Source: Bacteroidales bacterium
GTDB taxonomy: Bacteria > Bacteroidota > Bacteroidia > Bacteroidales > Paludibacteraceae
Assembly: GCA_900766775.1 (NCBI GenBank)
Contig: CAAFXN010000115.1
Span: 1 to 27,514 of the forward strand
Direction: 5' to 3'
DNA length: 27,514 nt
A model generated the notes under the pieces. The model did no database searches. It was given only the letters and a program-made list of their open reading frames with translations, and was not told the DNA's origin. Shown here one piece after another: positions 1-12,125 of this stretch. Within the stretch, counting starts at the first letter, position 1; the number at the start of each line of letters is the position of its first letter. Position numbers and translations under genes: made by a program.

Positions 1-7
1 AAAATAA

Positions 8-39
8 TTTGCATATCTCAAAAAAAAGCACTACCTTTG
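8..39 (+). promoter_or_regulatory. Bacteroidota-type promoter at the left edge
   Basis: TTTG at 8-11 and TACCTTTG at 32-39, separated by 20 bases, fit the primary sigma factor consensus of Bacteroidota (TTTG, 19-21 bases, TAnnTTTG). An A-run lies between the boxes, as is common in this group. Transcription would begin near base 46 and enter the RNase R-like gene about 20 bases before its first ATG. That is unexpected, because a normal rnr gene would have several hundred bases of coding sequence upstream of this point. Confidence 0.7.
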
Positions 40-65
40 TCGTCGGAATAGGCTACGCGCAAGAA

Positions 66-1601
66 ATGCGCTGCGCAGATGTTTTTGTTATGCAACAGAT
101 AGACGAACAAGAGATATTGCGGAGACGGGATATGCGGGAGGTGTTCACCTTCACGATAGACCCTGCTGACGCCAAGGATTTTGACGATGCGCTGTCGTAT
201 CAGGTGCTGGCGGACGGGCTGGTGCAGGTGGGTGTGCATATCGCGGATGTGAGCCACTATGTGCAGCCGGGGGATGCCGTGGACGAGGAGGCGTATAAGC
301 GGGGGACGAGTACGTATCTGGTAGACAGGGTGCTGCCGATGCTGCCTGAGGAGTTGTGCAACGACCTGTGTTCGCTGCGACCGCACGAGGACAAGTTGTG
401 TATGTCGGTGGTGTTCACGATGACGCAAGAGGCGGAGGTGGTGAAGCATAAGATATGCCGGACAGTGATACGTTCGGACGCGCGGCTGAACTACGATGAG
501 GCGCAGGAGATGATTGAGAGGGCGTCCGGCGACTGTCAGACCGCTGGCGCTGACAGACCGCTGACGCTGACAGACCGCGCTTCGCGCTGTCGGACTGATA
601 TACAATCGGATAGTCAATCAGTCAGTCAGTCAGCAGGCGGGGACGCCCCGACAGATCGGGATGCAAGCCCCTGCGCACCCGGACAGCGTTCGAACAGCGA
701 AGCGGTCGGACAGCAAAGCGGTCTTTTAGAAGCGATACACGGGTTGGATAGGCTGGCGAAGATACTGCGGGGGAAGCGGTTTGAGGCGGGGGCGCTGGTG
801 CTGGAGCAGGACGAGATGCGGTTTCGACTGGATGAGCATGGCGAGCCCGTGGAGATATACTTCGAGCGCCCGAACGAGGCGCACCACCTGATAGAGGAGT
901 TCATGCTGCTGGCGAACAGGACGGTGGCGGAAGCCGTGGGGAAGAAGCCGTTTGTGTATCGTATTCACGACAAGCCCGACAAAGAGAAACTGCGCGAGTT
1001 GAAAGCCTTTCAGAAGCGTATGGGCAAGCGTGTGCCCGCGCAAGTGATTGATATGCTGACCGTTCGGGCGATGGCAAAAGCCAAGTACTCGACCCATAAT
1101 ATCGGGCACTACGGGTTGGCATTCAAGCACTACACCCACTTCACCTCGCCCATCCGTCGCTATCCCGACCTGATGGTGCACCGTCTGCTGGAGAAATATA
1201 TCCTGCGGGGGAAGGGCGAGAGCCTGCCGCGCAACGTGCTGGAAGACATGTGTATCCACTGCTCGGAGCGCGAGATAGACGCACAGCAGGCGGAGCGCGA
1301 CTCGAACAAGATGTATCAAGCCAAATGGATGAAGCAGCATATCGGTGAGGAGGCGGACGGGCATATATCGGGCGTTACGGACTTCGGGGTGTTCGTGCAG
1401 TTGGACGACAGTCGCTGCGAGGGGTTGGTGCGTATCAACCGATTAGTGCCGGGCGACTATATGGTGTACGATGAGAAGAACTATCGGCTGATCGCAGAGG
1501 AGTCGGGCAAGACCTTCACGCTGGGCGACCCGATGCGGGTGAAGATTATTCGGGCGGACGCGGAGAAGCGGCAGATAGACTTCAAGCCCTGCGGGCTGTA
1601 G
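66..1601 (+). CDS. rnr: RNase R/RNase II-family 3'-5' exoribonuclease, apparently N-terminally truncated
   Basis: The protein has an RNB catalytic domain followed by a C-terminal S1 domain (about residues 425-511) and would degrade RNA 3' to 5' in the cytoplasm. The catalytic motif DPADAKDFDDA is intact, with D32, D38, D40 and D41 as likely magnesium ligands. Family members are usually 700-800 residues and carry cold-shock domains before RNB; here the RNB domain begins almost at residue 1. The frame is open to the window edge (TTG at 9), but the residues before 28 do not resemble RNase R and a promoter occupies 8-39, so I chose ATG 66; ATG 90 is also possible. About 65-70 residues of repeat-derived sequence (bases 531-723) interrupt RNB between the EAQEMIERASG region and LLEAIHGLDRLAK. 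The last codons (KPCGL) lie in a small hairpin repeat. It may be a shortened gene, or an assembly junction may have removed the 5' part. Confidence 0.8.
   Translation: MRCADVFVMQQIDEQEILRRRDMREVFTFTIDPADAKDFDDALSYQVLADGLVQVGVHIADVSHYVQPGDAVDEEAYKRGTSTYLVDRVLPMLPEELCNDLCSLRPHEDKLCMSVVFTMTQEAEVVKHKICRTVIRSDARLNYDEAQEMIERASGDCQTAGADRPLTLTDRASRCRTDIQSDSQSVSQSAGGDAPTDRDASPCAPGQRSNSEAVGQQSGLLEAIHGLDRLAKILRGKRFEAGALVLEQDEMRFRLDEHGEPVEIYFERPNEAHHLIEEFMLLANRTVAEAVGKKPFVYRIHDKPDKEKLRELKAFQKRMGKRVPAQVIDMLTVRAMAKAKYSTHNIGHYGLAFKHYTHFTSPIRRYPDLMVHRLLEKYILRGKGESLPRNVLEDMCIHCSEREIDAQQAERDSNKMYQAKWMKQHIGEEADGHISGVTDFGVFVQLDDSRCEGLVRINRLVPGDYMVYDEKNYRLIAEESGKTFTLGDPMRVKIIRADAEKRQIDFKPCGL
531..723. repeat. Composite repeat insertion inside the RNB domain
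   Basis: Left arm: a 17-base unit (CAGACCGCTGRCGCTGA) at 537-553 and 554-570, then a third start and a CGCGCTTCGCG hairpin. Centre: a CAGT-type array (about 615-636) and a small GGGG-ACG-CCCC hairpin. Right arm: units of the 16-base family GGACAGCAAAGCGGTC (680-723), roughly inverted relative to the left arm. The block reads through in the rnr frame and encodes a low-complexity Ser/Asp/Arg/Gln-rich segment absent from ordinary RNase R. Confidence 0.85.
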
Positions 1602-1673
1602 GAAGCGCTCACGCGCTGTATTGAACTTCGTGTTGGAAAGCGCTCACGCGCTGTAAAAAGCCCCTTTGGGGCT
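1585..1673. repeat. Four tandem mini-hairpins at and after the rnr stop
   Basis: Four hairpins share the plan AGC-stem-loop-stem-GCT followed by GTA: AGCCC/GGGCT at 1585-1597, AGCGC/GCGCT at 1604-1617 and again at 1639-1652, and AGCCCC/GGGGCT at 1659-1673. The first encodes the last rnr residues, and its trailing GTAG supplies the TAG stop. They could act as transcription attenuators or RNA-protecting 3' ends, but none has a proper T-run. Confidence 0.7.
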
Positions 1674-1688
1674 GTACACGAAGTTACA

Positions 1689-1791
1689 AACACGAAGTTC
1701 CTTACACGGAGCGAAGCGGCGTTCCTAACACGGAGTTAAAAACACGAAGTTCCTTACACGGAGCGAAGCGGAGTTCCTAACACGAAGTTAT
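1689..1791. repeat. 52-base direct repeat between rnr and glyA
   Basis: A block beginning AACACGAAGTTCCTTACACG at 1689 recurs at 1741 with only a few changes (period 52). Each copy holds a small GGAGCGAAGCGG hairpin and several CACGRAGTT motifs. Further CACGAAGTT or CACAAAGTT fragments flank it (1677-1686 and 1795-1803). No open reading frame or recognisable promoter was seen in this gap. Confidence 0.75.
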
Positions 1792-1810
1792 AAACACAAA
1801 GTTACAATAT

Positions 1811-3091
1811 ATGACACGAGACACGGCTATTTTTGACCTTATCGCCAAGGAGCGTGAGCGTCAAGTGAAAGGCATCGAACTGATTGCGAGTGAGAACTTC
1901 GTTAGCGACCAAGTGCTGGAGGCAATGGGCAGCGTGATGACGAACAAATACGCTGAGGGCTACCCCGGGCACCGCTACTATGGCGGCTGCGAGGTGGTGG
2001 ACATGAGCGAGGAGTTGGCACGCACCCGTCTGAAACAGTTGTACGGCGCAGAGTACGTGAACGTGCAGCCGCACTCCGGCGCACAAGCCAACATGGCGGT
2101 CTTCATGGCATGTCTCAAGGCAGGCGACACCTTCATGGGGCTAAACCTGTCGCACGGCGGGCACCTGAGCCACGGCTCGGCGGTGAACTTCTCGGGACTG
2201 ATGTTCCACGCGATAGACTACAGCCTGCGCGAGGAGACCGGGCGCGTGGACTACGATGAGTTGGAGCAGAAAGCGCGGGCGGAGCGTCCGAGACTGATTA
2301 TCGCCGGCGCGAGCGCATACAGCCGCGAGTGGGACTACGCGCGTATCCGCAAGGTGGCGGACGAGATAGGGGCTATCTTCATGGTGGACATGGCGCACCC
2401 CGCCGGACTGATTGCCGCGGGGCTGCTGGATAACCCCGTGAAGCATGCGCATATCGTTACCTCGACCACGCACAAGACGCTGCGCGGGCCTCGCGGCGGT
2501 ATCATCCTGATGGGCAAAGACTTCCCCAACCCGTGGGGCAAGACCACGCCGAAGGGTGAGGTGAAGATGATGTCGGCGCTGCTCGACTCTGCGGTGTTCC
2601 CCGGCACGCAAGGCGGTCCGCTGGAGCATGTGATAGCCGCGAAAGCCGTGGCGTTCGGCGAAGCGCTCACGCCGGAGTTTGTGGCGTATCAGAAGCAGGT
2701 GAAGACCAACGCGGCGGTCATGGCACAGGCGTTCATCGACAAGGGGTATAAGATTATCTCCGGCGGTACGGACAACCACAGCATGCTGGTGGACCTGCGG
2801 ACAAAATACCCCGACTTGACGGGTAAGGTGGCAGAGAAAGCGCTCGTGGCAGCCGACATCACCACCAACAAGAACATGGTGCCGTTCGACACGCGCTCGG
2901 CTTTTCAGACCTCGGGCTTGCGCTTCGGTACTCCCGCCATCACCACGCGCGGGCTGAGAGAGGACAAGATGCCGTGGATAGTGGACCTCATAGACCTCGT
3001 GCTGCAAGCGCCGGAGTCGGAGAGCGTGATTGCCACGGTGCGCGCCGAGGTGAACCGCGAGATGACGCAACATCCGCTGTTCGCATGGTAA
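1811..3091 (+). CDS. glyA: Serine hydroxymethyltransferase
   Basis: This cytoplasmic PLP enzyme interconverts serine plus tetrahydrofolate with glycine plus 5,10-methylene-tetrahydrofolate and feeds one-carbon metabolism. At 426 residues it is full length for Bacteroidales GlyA. Recognisable motifs are IASENFVS near the start, [15 protein letters not shown] (substrate loop), the histidine-rich stretch [21 protein letters not shown], and the PLP-lysine motif [12 protein letters not shown] with Lys222. The ATG at 1811 gives the usual N-terminus directly before the conserved IxxExxRQ helix. No repeat insertion is present, unlike many neighbours. It is flanked by repeat arrays on both sides and is probably transcribed alone. 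Confidence 0.98.
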   Translation: MTRDTAIFDLIAKERERQVKGIELIASENFVSDQVLEAMGSVMTNKYAEGYPGHRYYGGCEVVDMSEELARTRLKQLYGAEYVNVQPHSGAQANMAVFMACLKAGDTFMGLNLSHGGHLSHGSAVNFSGLMFHAIDYSLREETGRVDYDELEQKARAERPRLIIAGASAYSREWDYARIRKVADEIGAIFMVDMAHPAGLIAAGLLDNPVKHAHIVTSTTHKTLRGPRGGIILMGKDFPNPWGKTTPKGEVKMMSALLDSAVFPGTQGGPLEHVIAAKAVAFGEALTPEFVAYQKQVKTNAAVMAQAFIDKGYKIISGGTDNHSMLVDLRTKYPDLTGKVAEKALVAADITTNKNMVPFDTRSAFQTSGLRFGTPAITTRGLREDKMPWIVDLIDLVLQAPESESVIATVRAEVNREMTQHPLFAW

Positions 3092-3097
3092 GAAGTT

Positions 3098-3125
3098 AAT
3101 TAAGAATTATGAATTAAGAATTAAG
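3098..3125. repeat. Heptanucleotide array AATTAAG x4
   Basis: Units AATTAAG, AATTATG, AATTAAG, AATTAAG begin 6 bases after the glyA stop. Because 7 is not a multiple of 3, the TAA in successive units falls in different frames, so the array is dense in stop codons. Confidence 0.85.
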
Positions 3126-3140
3126 AAGGCATTGCGGGGT

Positions 3141-6835
<3,695 letters not shown>

Positions 6836-6839
6836 CAAC

Positions 6840-7448
6840 ATGAATCTCAAAGAAAAAATATACTCTTTTGTCGCTCGCAGGCAGCCGAAGCGCGATGCCA
6901 AGTGGCCGCATTGGGAGAGCGTGAAGCATGTGCTTGTGCTCTACGAAAGCGACTTTGTGGAGAAGAACCCCACGATACGCACCATTCGCACCGAGTTGCA
7001 AAAGCACAAGATTGATGCCGTCTTCTGGGGCTATGTGCCCAAGAAAGAGGTGCAGTCGGCAGTGCTGCCGCAGAGCCGTATCGTGGGCATGAAGGATTTT
7101 AACTGCTTCGGCTATCCCCGCAAGGAGTTGATACAAGATTTGCAGCAACAACGGTATGACTTGGTGATTGACCTCAACCAAAGCAATGCCCTACCCTTGC
7201 GCTACCTCTGCCTGCTGGCGGATGCAGGATTCAAAAGCGGCATGGCCCCCATGGAGGTGCGGTCTCCAGGCCGCACCATAGAAAATACAGAAAAAGCAAT
7301 CAGGCAGCAAAGCGGTCGGACAGCAGAGCAGTCGGAAACTATCAAATCCCCCTGCGACCTGCAAATCAGCACACAGCCGCAGGAGACACCCGAGTTCCTC
7401 TTCCAACAGATTATTCACTATCTAACGAATATACAAAGCAATGACTAA
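6840..7448 (+). CDS. DUF6913-like small conserved Bacteroidota protein
   Basis: This 202-residue cytoplasmic protein of unknown function has the N-terminal pattern of a family found in Bacteroidota (DUF6913 by my recollection): a basic start, a strand KHVLVLYES, TIRTELQKHKIDAVFWGYV, a region around the phrase KDFNCFGYPRKE, and the YDLVIDLNQSNALPLRYL strand-helix. The family ends in a helix like LFQQIIHYL, present here. Between GFKSG and the end the normal linker is replaced by repeat-derived sequence: the inverted 28-base palindrome (MEVRSPGRT) and two 16-base units (RQQSGRTAEQS). It starts 4 bases after ligA and its last 8 bases overlap dapA, so ligA, this gene and dapA look like one transcriptional unit. 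Confidence 0.75.
   Translation: MNLKEKIYSFVARRQPKRDAKWPHWESVKHVLVLYESDFVEKNPTIRTIRTELQKHKIDAVFWGYVPKKEVQSAVLPQSRIVGMKDFNCFGYPRKELIQDLQQQRYDLVIDLNQSNALPLRYLCLLADAGFKSGMAPMEVRSPGRTIENTEKAIRQQSGRTAEQSETIKSPCDLQISTQPQETPEFLFQQIIHYLTNIQSND
7250..7277 (-). repeat. 28-base palindromic element, inverted copy
   Basis: Exact reverse complement of the ligA copy (5989-6016). Here it is translated as part of MEVRSPGRT in the DUF6913-like gene. This shows that the element is tolerated in either orientation. Confidence 0.9.
7301..7333. repeat. 16-base repeat units in the DUF6913-like gene
   Basis: GGCAGCAAAGCGGTC (ending at 7317) is followed by GGACAGCAGAGCAGTC (7318-7333). Both are degenerate members of the family seen at 680-723, 3151-3214 and 12,060-12,107. 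The insertion lies 23 bases downstream of the 28-base palindrome, so two families are stacked at one site. Confidence 0.8.
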
Positions 7449-8358
7449 CCCCTCTCAACATTCAACGCTCAACGCTCAACCTTTGCTCCCCTCTTTGTGT
7501 GGTTTAGGTACCGCCCTTATCACGCCTTTCCTACCCGATAAAACGGTAGATTTCAAAGCCCTCGGCACCCTGATAGAGCACCAGATTGCAGCGGGAGTGG
7601 ACTATATAGTGGTCTTCGGCACTACCTCCGAGATGGTTACGCTCAACGAGTTGGAGCGTATCACCGTGCGTGATTTTATTGTTCGCCGCGTGGCGGGTCG
7701 CGTGCCGTTGGTGCTCGGCATAGGCGGTAACTGCACAGAGCATGTCATCTGCGAGATAAAGCAGCAGGCACCCATCCTGACGCAACATTTCCGCGCTATC
7801 CTCTCCGTCTGCCCTTACTACAACAAACCCAACCAGCAGGGCATGTTCCAACATTTCTGCGCCATCGCTGAGGCATCGCCTCTGCCTATAATTCTATATA
7901 ACGTACCCGGGCGCACAGGCGTGAATATGCTGCCGGAGACGGTGGCAAGGCTCTACAAAGCCATGCCTGAGAAGATAGTAGGCATCAAAGAAGCGAGCGG
8001 AAAACTCGACCAGATAAAGCATCTGCTGGAGATTATGCCCGAAGAGTTCATGGTGATTTCGGGCGATGATAAGTACGCTTGCGAGTTGATGGAGGCGGGA
8101 GCCAAAGGGCTCATCTCCGTGGCAAGCAACGCTTTCCCCGAGGACTTCCGCACCATCGTCTATGAAAAAGACGCGGCGCTTGCCCGCAAGTACAAACAAC
8201 TGGTGCACCTGCTCTTTGCCGAAGGCAGCCCCGCCGGCATCAAGTGCGTCCTCGCGGAGAAAGGTCTCATCAGCAACACCCTCCGCCTTCCCTTAGTCCC
8301 CTGCACTCCCCTTCTGCAAAAGGAGATTCGAGAAGAACTGGCAAAGGTAGCAGAATAA
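7441..8358 (+). CDS. dapA: 4-hydroxy-tetrahydrodipicolinate synthase
   Basis: DapA condenses pyruvate with aspartate semialdehyde, the first committed step to diaminopimelate and lysine. The 305-residue TIM barrel shows [10 protein letters not shown], the TTSE motif ([10 protein letters not shown]), [10 protein letters not shown] with Tyr153, and GIKEASG with the Schiff-base Lys183. The family normally begins a few residues before G-x-G-x-A-L-I-T-P-F; here about 20 extra residues precede it, encoded partly by a TCAACGC heptad array. No better start lies between the array and the barrel, so I kept ATG 7441, which overlaps the upstream gene by 8 bases. Confidence 0.97.
   Translation: MTNPSQHSTLNAQPLLPSLCGLGTALITPFLPDKTVDFKALGTLIEHQIAAGVDYIVVFGTTSEMVTLNELERITVRDFIVRRVAGRVPLVLGIGGNCTEHVICEIKQQAPILTQHFRAILSVCPYYNKPNQQGMFQHFCAIAEASPLPIILYNVPGRTGVNMLPETVARLYKAMPEKIVGIKEASGKLDQIKHLLEIMPEEFMVISGDDKYACELMEAGAKGLISVASNAFPEDFRTIVYEKDAALARKYKQLVHLLFAEGSPAGIKCVLAEKGLISNTLRLPLVPCTPLLQKEIREELAKVAE
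7455..7480. repeat. Heptanucleotide array TCAACGC in the dapA start region
   Basis: TCAACAT, TCAACGC, TCAACGC and a partial TCAAC follow in phase. The forward strand has no stop in any frame, which allows it to extend the coding region; it encodes most of QHSTLNAQ. Confidence 0.8.
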
Positions 8359-8383
8359 CGATTCGGTGAATAGAATAAGTGAA

Positions 8384-10663
8384 ATGAAGTACTTGGATAC
8401 GATAAATAGTCCTGCGGACTTGAGACAGTTGCCGGTGTCGGCGTTGCCGGAGGTGTGCGCGGAGGTGCGGCAGTTCATCATCGAAGAATTGAGCCACAAC
8501 CCCGGGCACTTAGGCTCGTCGTTAGGCGCGATAGAGTTGACGGTGGCGCTGCACTACGTGTTCGACACGCCTGACGACCGCATCGTATGGGACGTGGGAC
8601 ATCAGGCATACGCGCACAAGATACTGACCGGCAGGCGGGAGCGTTTTCATACCAATCGGCAGTTCAAGGGGCTGGCACCTTTCCCGACACCGTTAGAGAG
8701 CGAGTACGACACGTGCGTATGCGGGCACGCGAGCAATTCTATATCGGTGGCGCTCGGGATGGATATCGGGGGGAAAGTGGTGAGTGAGGAGCAGGAAAAC
8801 AACGAGAGTTCTACCGCAGGCGAGACGCCTGCGTCCCCAGCATTGCCCCGCCCCCTATCCTCGATGTCCACTGGACATCGCTTCACCCCGCAAGCGGGGC
8901 GGGGGAGTTCTACCGCAGGCGGGGACGCCTGCGAACACGGGCATCCAATGGTGCGGCCAGGAGACCGCACCTCCATGAGGAAGCATGTGGTGGCGGTGAT
9001 AGGCGACGGGGCGATGACGGGCGGACTGGCGTTTGAGGGGCTGAACAACACCTCGATGCGGAAGAACGACCTGCTGATAGTGCTCAACGACAACAACATG
9101 GCGATAGACCCGCTGAAAGGCGGCTTCACACAGTATCTGCTCGACATCACCACCAGTTCGTTCTACAACCGATGGCGGTGGCGGCTGTATCAGTTGGCCG
9201 TGCGGCTGCACCTGATGGACGAAGAGAAGAAGCAGCAGGTGATGCGGCGGCATAACAACCTGAAAAGCATCCTCACCAAGCAGCCGAACAACATCTTCCA
9301 AGCGATGAACATCCGCTATTTCGGTCCGGCAGACGGGCACGACGTGGTGGACTTGGTGCGTATCCTGCGCGAGATAAAGAATCACAAGGGTCCGAAAGTG
9401 CTGCATATCATCACGAAGAAAGGCAAGGGTTACGCCCCCGCGGAGCAAGACCAGACGACATGGCATGCGCCCGGGGAGTTCTGCGTGGAGACGGGCGAGC
9501 GCAAGGCAGCCCATGCGGCGAAAACAGGAGTGCCGCCGCTGTGGCAGGAGGTGTTCGGCGAGGAGTTGCTGGCGATGGCACGGGAAGACGCGCGCGTGGT
9601 GGGCGTTACGCCCGCTATGCCGTCGGGCTGCTCGATGAGTATCATGCAGAAAGTGTTCCCCGAGAGGGTATTCGACGTGGGGATAGCCGAGGGGCATGCG
9701 GTTACGTTCTCTGCCGGCATGGCGAAAGAGGGCGCGGTGGTGTTCTGCAATATCTATTCCTCGTTCCTGCAACGCGCCTACGACAATATCATCCACGACG
9801 TGGCGATAGCGCAGTTGCCTGTAATACTGTGTATTGACCGCGCGGGGATAGTGGGAAACGATGGCGCGACCCACCACGGTTTGTTCGACCTCGCTTACCT
9901 CAGACCGATACCTCACCTCGCTATCTGCGCCCCGCGGACGGCGGGCGACCTTCGGGCGATGATGCGCCTTGCGCCGACCTTAGGCGGACCCGTGGCGATA
10001 CGCTACCCGAGGGGAAGGAGCGTGGAGGATGTCCTCGGGGAGCAAGGAGTCAAGAACCAAGAACCAAGACCTATATGCGTTGGTAAAGGAGTGTGCTTGC
10101 GGGAGGTTGTTATTACCGCGGGCGAGACGCCCGCGTCCCCAGTAATGCCCCGCCCCCTGACCCCCTCCCCGCAAGCGGGGCGGGGGAGTTCGCCCGCGGG
10201 CACAGTGAGTATGGCAGTATTGAGTATCGGCTCGATAGGTAACACCGTGGCGGAAGCGATAGATTTACTGGAACAAAGAACCAAGAGCCAAGAACAAGGA
10301 CTAAATAGTGCCGATGCTGAATACTCAGAGAAGGAGGTAACAAGTCATGGCTCCTTGCTCCAGGCTCCATGCTCTATATCCCATTACGACATGCGGTGGT
10401 TGAAGCCGTTGGACGAAGACCTGCTACGGGAGGTGGGCGAGCGATTTAAGACCATCGTAACCGTGGAAGACGGCGTGATAGACGGCGGACTGGGCAGCGC
10501 GGTGCTGGAGTGGATGGCTGACCACGGCTTCACGCCTCGTGTCATCCGATTGGGCGTGCGCGACCAATTTGTAGAGCACGGCAGCACGCAGGAGTTGTAT
10601 CATCTATTGAAATTAGATAAGGAAGGAATATGCGAATCGTTATTGCAGGCGCTGGAGAAGTAG
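8384..10663 (+). CDS. dxs: 1-deoxy-D-xylulose-5-phosphate synthase with four repeat-derived insertions
   Basis: Dxs condenses pyruvate and glyceraldehyde 3-phosphate using thiamine diphosphate, starting the MEP isoprenoid pathway. Conserved blocks are present: [21 protein letters not shown], the ThDP motif GDGAMTGG (residues 207-214), [39 protein letters not shown] and VTVEDG. At 759 residues it is about 140 longer than the usual 620-640. The excess sits in four repeat-derived segments: bases 8,806-8,977 (before the GDG motif), 10,040-10,074, 10,114-10,201 and 10,271-10,374 (all between the transketolase-like middle and C-terminal domains). Catalytic residues appear untouched, so a working enzyme is plausible. 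ATG 8384 is preferred to GTG 8366. It overlaps trkA by 34 bases. Confidence 0.95.
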   Translation: MKYLDTINSPADLRQLPVSALPEVCAEVRQFIIEELSHNPGHLGSSLGAIELTVALHYVFDTPDDRIVWDVGHQAYAHKILTGRRERFHTNRQFKGLAPFPTPLESEYDTCVCGHASNSISVALGMDIGGKVVSEEQENNESSTAGETPASPALPRPLSSMSTGHRFTPQAGRGSSTAGGDACEHGHPMVRPGDRTSMRKHVVAVIGDGAMTGGLAFEGLNNTSMRKNDLLIVLNDNNMAIDPLKGGFTQYLLDITTSSFYNRWRWRLYQLAVRLHLMDEEKKQQVMRRHNNLKSILTKQPNNIFQAMNIRYFGPADGHDVVDLVRILREIKNHKGPKVLHIITKKGKGYAPAEQDQTTWHAPGEFCVETGERKAAHAAKTGVPPLWQEVFGEELLAMAREDARVVGVTPAMPSGCSMSIMQKVFPERVFDVGIAEGHAVTFSAGMAKEGAVVFCNIYSSFLQRAYDNIIHDVAIAQLPVILCIDRAGIVGNDGATHHGLFDLAYLRPIPHLAICAPRTAGDLRAMMRLAPTLGGPVAIRYPRGRSVEDVLGEQGVKNQEPRPICVGKGVCLREVVITAGETPASPVMPRPLTPSPQAGRGSSPAGTVSMAVLSIGSIGNTVAEAIDLLEQRTKSQEQGLNSADAEYSEKEVTSHGSLLQAPCSISHYDMRWLKPLDEDLLREVGERFKTIVTVEDGVIDGGLGSAVLEWMADHGFTPRVIRLGVRDQFVEHGSTQELYHLLKLDKEGICESLLQALEK
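8806..8977. repeat. Nested GC-rich palindromic insertion upstream of the Dxs ThDP motif
   Basis: GAGTTCTACCGCAGGCG followed by a reverse-complementary CGCCTGCG half occurs twice (8806-8833 and 8905-8933). Between them lie GCCCCGCCCCC, an insert with its own GATGTCCACTGGACATC palindrome, and CCCCGCAAGCGGGGCGGGGG. A copy of the 28-base palindrome (8950-8977, read as VRPGDRTSM) follows. The whole block is read through, adding about 57 residues between CGHASNSIS and [11 protein letters not shown]. Confidence 0.88.
10040..10074. repeat. Heptad array GAACCAA in dxs
   Basis: Units GAGCAAG, GAGTCAA, GAACCAA, GAACCAA, GACCTAT follow in 7-base phase. They match the left arm of the element at 10,271 unit for unit in style, but no core or right arm follows. 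It is read in frame as part of [11 protein letters not shown]. Confidence 0.75.
10114..10201. repeat. GC-rich palindromic insertion, second copy in dxs
   Basis: CCGCGGGCGAGACGCCCGCG (10,116-10,135), then CCCCGCCCCC, CCCCGCAAGCGGGGCGGGGG and a closing GCCCGCGGGC. It aligns with 8,815-8,915 and is read in the same frame, giving [12 protein letters not shown] and PQAGRGSS in both copies. It splits KGVCLRE from the [11 protein letters not shown] strand. Confidence 0.85.
10271..10374. repeat. Heptad-flanked 48-base core element in dxs
   Basis: Left arm: five GAnnnnn heptads (10,271-10,305). Core: 10,299-10,346, from GACTAAATAG to AAGTC. Right arm: ATGGCTC, CTTGCTC, CAGGCTC, CATGCTC (10,347-10,374), which is the left-arm type inverted. 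The core is 48 bases (16 codons), the same length as at 14,044 and 16,787, and is read in the same frame ([16 protein letters not shown]). Confidence 0.85.
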
Positions 10664-11964
10664 GCACTCACCTTGCCAAACTGCTCTCGCGCGAAGATAT
10701 GGAGATTAGTCTGTTGGATGCCAAGGCGGAACGCTTAGGCGATTTGGATGCCAACTACGACCTGCTCACGAAGGTGGGCAGTCCTACTTCGATACACGAC
10801 CTCATGGACGTGGGCGTGGGCGATGCTGACCTCTTCATCGCCGTAACCCCCTCGGAGTCGGAGAACATCACGGCGTGCCTGATAGCCAATCAGTTAGGCG
10901 TGAAGAAGACCCTCGCGCGGATAGACAACTACGAGTATCTCATCCCCGAGAACAAGCGTATCTTCGAGCAGATGGGGCTCAACCACCTTATCTACCCCGA
11001 GGTGCTGGCAGCGCACGAGATAGAGGAAGCGCTGAAAGTCAATTGGTTGCGCTATCATATCACGCTCTGCGACGGAGCCTTGGAACTCTGCGTGGTCAAG
11101 GTGCGCGAAGGAGCGCAAGTGCTGGGCAAGAAGTTCCTATCCGGCTTCTTCGGACATGGATTGTATCGCGTGGTGGCTATCAAACGCGGGCAAGACACCA
11201 TCATCCCGCGCGGCAACGACGAGATAATGGCGGGCGACATGGTCTATGCCGTCTGCACACGCGAGAACATGAAAGTGCTCCGCGAGCATACCGGCAAGCA
11301 GAAACGCGAGATAAAGAACATCATCGTCTATGGCGCTTCGCGCATTGCGCAGAAAGCCGTGCAGGAACTGCCGGAGGGCATGAGTATCAAGATACTGGAA
11401 GCCAACCGCGACCTCTGCTACCATATCTCCGATAAGGTGAATAACGCACTGATTATCAATGCAGACGGCAGCGATATGAACTCCTTGCAGGAGGAGGGCA
11501 TACAGGACGCAGACGCGTTCATCGCGGTAACCGACCGCAGCGAGGCGAATATCTTTGCCTGCTTGGCGGCGAAGCGGTTTGGGGTGAAGAAGACCATCGC
11601 GGAGGTGGAGAACATCGACTATATCCCTATGGCGGAGGCGCTGGATATCGGTACGGTGCTCAACAAGAAGACCATCACCGCGGCGTATATCTACCAGATG
11701 TTGCTCGACGCGAGTGTGCTCAACGTGCGCAACCTGACGAGCGCGGACGCGGAGATAGTGGAGTTTGTCGCCGCCGAGGGCAACCGTATCACCAAGCACA
11801 AGATACGTGAGTTGGACCTGCCCGAGGAGGTGAATATCGGGGCTATCGTCCGCGCAGGCGAAGGCATACTCGTGAACGGCGAGACGCTGATACTCCCGGG
11901 CGACCACGTAGTGGTCTTCTGCAAGCAGCAAGCCATACGGCAGATGGAGAAGTTCTTTCGGTAA
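10630..11964 (+). CDS. trkA: Trk potassium uptake system NAD-binding regulatory protein
   Basis: TrkA is the cytoplasmic subunit that binds nucleotides and gates the TrkH potassium channel. The 444-residue protein has the full duplicated layout: RCK_N domain with the Rossmann motif IAGAGEVG at residues 4-11, a TrkA_C domain, a second RCK_N domain ([11 protein letters not shown]) and a second TrkA_C domain ending in [15 protein letters not shown] 10630 lies within the last codons of dxs, which suggests coupling. trkH follows 161 bases later, so the two subunits are encoded together but separated by a repeat block. No insertion is seen in this gene. Confidence 0.95.
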   Translation: MRIVIAGAGEVGTHLAKLLSREDMEISLLDAKAERLGDLDANYDLLTKVGSPTSIHDLMDVGVGDADLFIAVTPSESENITACLIANQLGVKKTLARIDNYEYLIPENKRIFEQMGLNHLIYPEVLAAHEIEEALKVNWLRYHITLCDGALELCVVKVREGAQVLGKKFLSGFFGHGLYRVVAIKRGQDTIIPRGNDEIMAGDMVYAVCTRENMKVLREHTGKQKREIKNIIVYGASRIAQKAVQELPEGMSIKILEANRDLCYHISDKVNNALIINADGSDMNSLQEEGIQDADAFIAVTDRSEANIFACLAAKRFGVKKTIAEVENIDYIPMAEALDIGTVLNKKTITAAYIYQMLLDASVLNVRNLTSADAEIVEFVAAEGNRITKHKIRELDLPEEVNIGAIVRAGEGILVNGETLILPGDHVVVFCKQQAIRQMEKFFR

Positions 11965-11965
11965 A

Positions 11966-12107
11966 AGACCGCGCTTCGCGCTGTCTGACCGCTACGCTGA
12001 AAGACAAAAGACCGCTCACTATGTTCGCTGAAAGACTAATATACTACTCTAAAGCGGTCGGATAGTGAAATGGTCGGACAGCGAAGCGGTCGGACAGCAA
12101 AGCGGTC
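11966..12107. repeat. Composite inverted repeat between trkA and trkH
   Basis: Left part (11,966-12,038): GACCGC...GCTG units such as GACCGCGCTTCGCGCTGTC and GACCGCTACGCTG. Right part: AAAGCGGTC, GGATAGTGAAATGGTC, GGACAGCGAAGCGGTC and GGACAGCAAAGCGGTC (12,051-12,107, period 16), inverted relative to the left. The same arm-centre-arm plan is seen inside rnr. The unit at 12,060-12,075 has acquired TAG and TGA, which would not be tolerated inside a gene. A folded RNA here could separate trkA and trkH expression. Confidence 0.85.
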
Positions 12108-12125
12108 TAATAATCAAAAATCAAC

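Noticed and set aside
531..723. Intein or self-splicing insert in rnr (and likewise in dxs)
   Set aside because: The inserts are short, lack Hint-domain splicing motifs and a terminal His-Asn, and are plainly built of short repeats.
2141..3073. Long open frame (about 310 codons) on the minus strand opposite glyA
   Set aside because: It mirrors a certain gene, encodes a His/Arg-rich product typical of antisense readings in GC-rich codon usage, and matches no family I know. Similar antisense frames opposite dxs, trkA and the pectinases were dropped for the same reason.
8384..10663. dxs as a pseudogene because of its many insertions
   Set aside because: The frame is intact for 759 codons and every catalytic block is conserved, so a functional enzyme is more likely.
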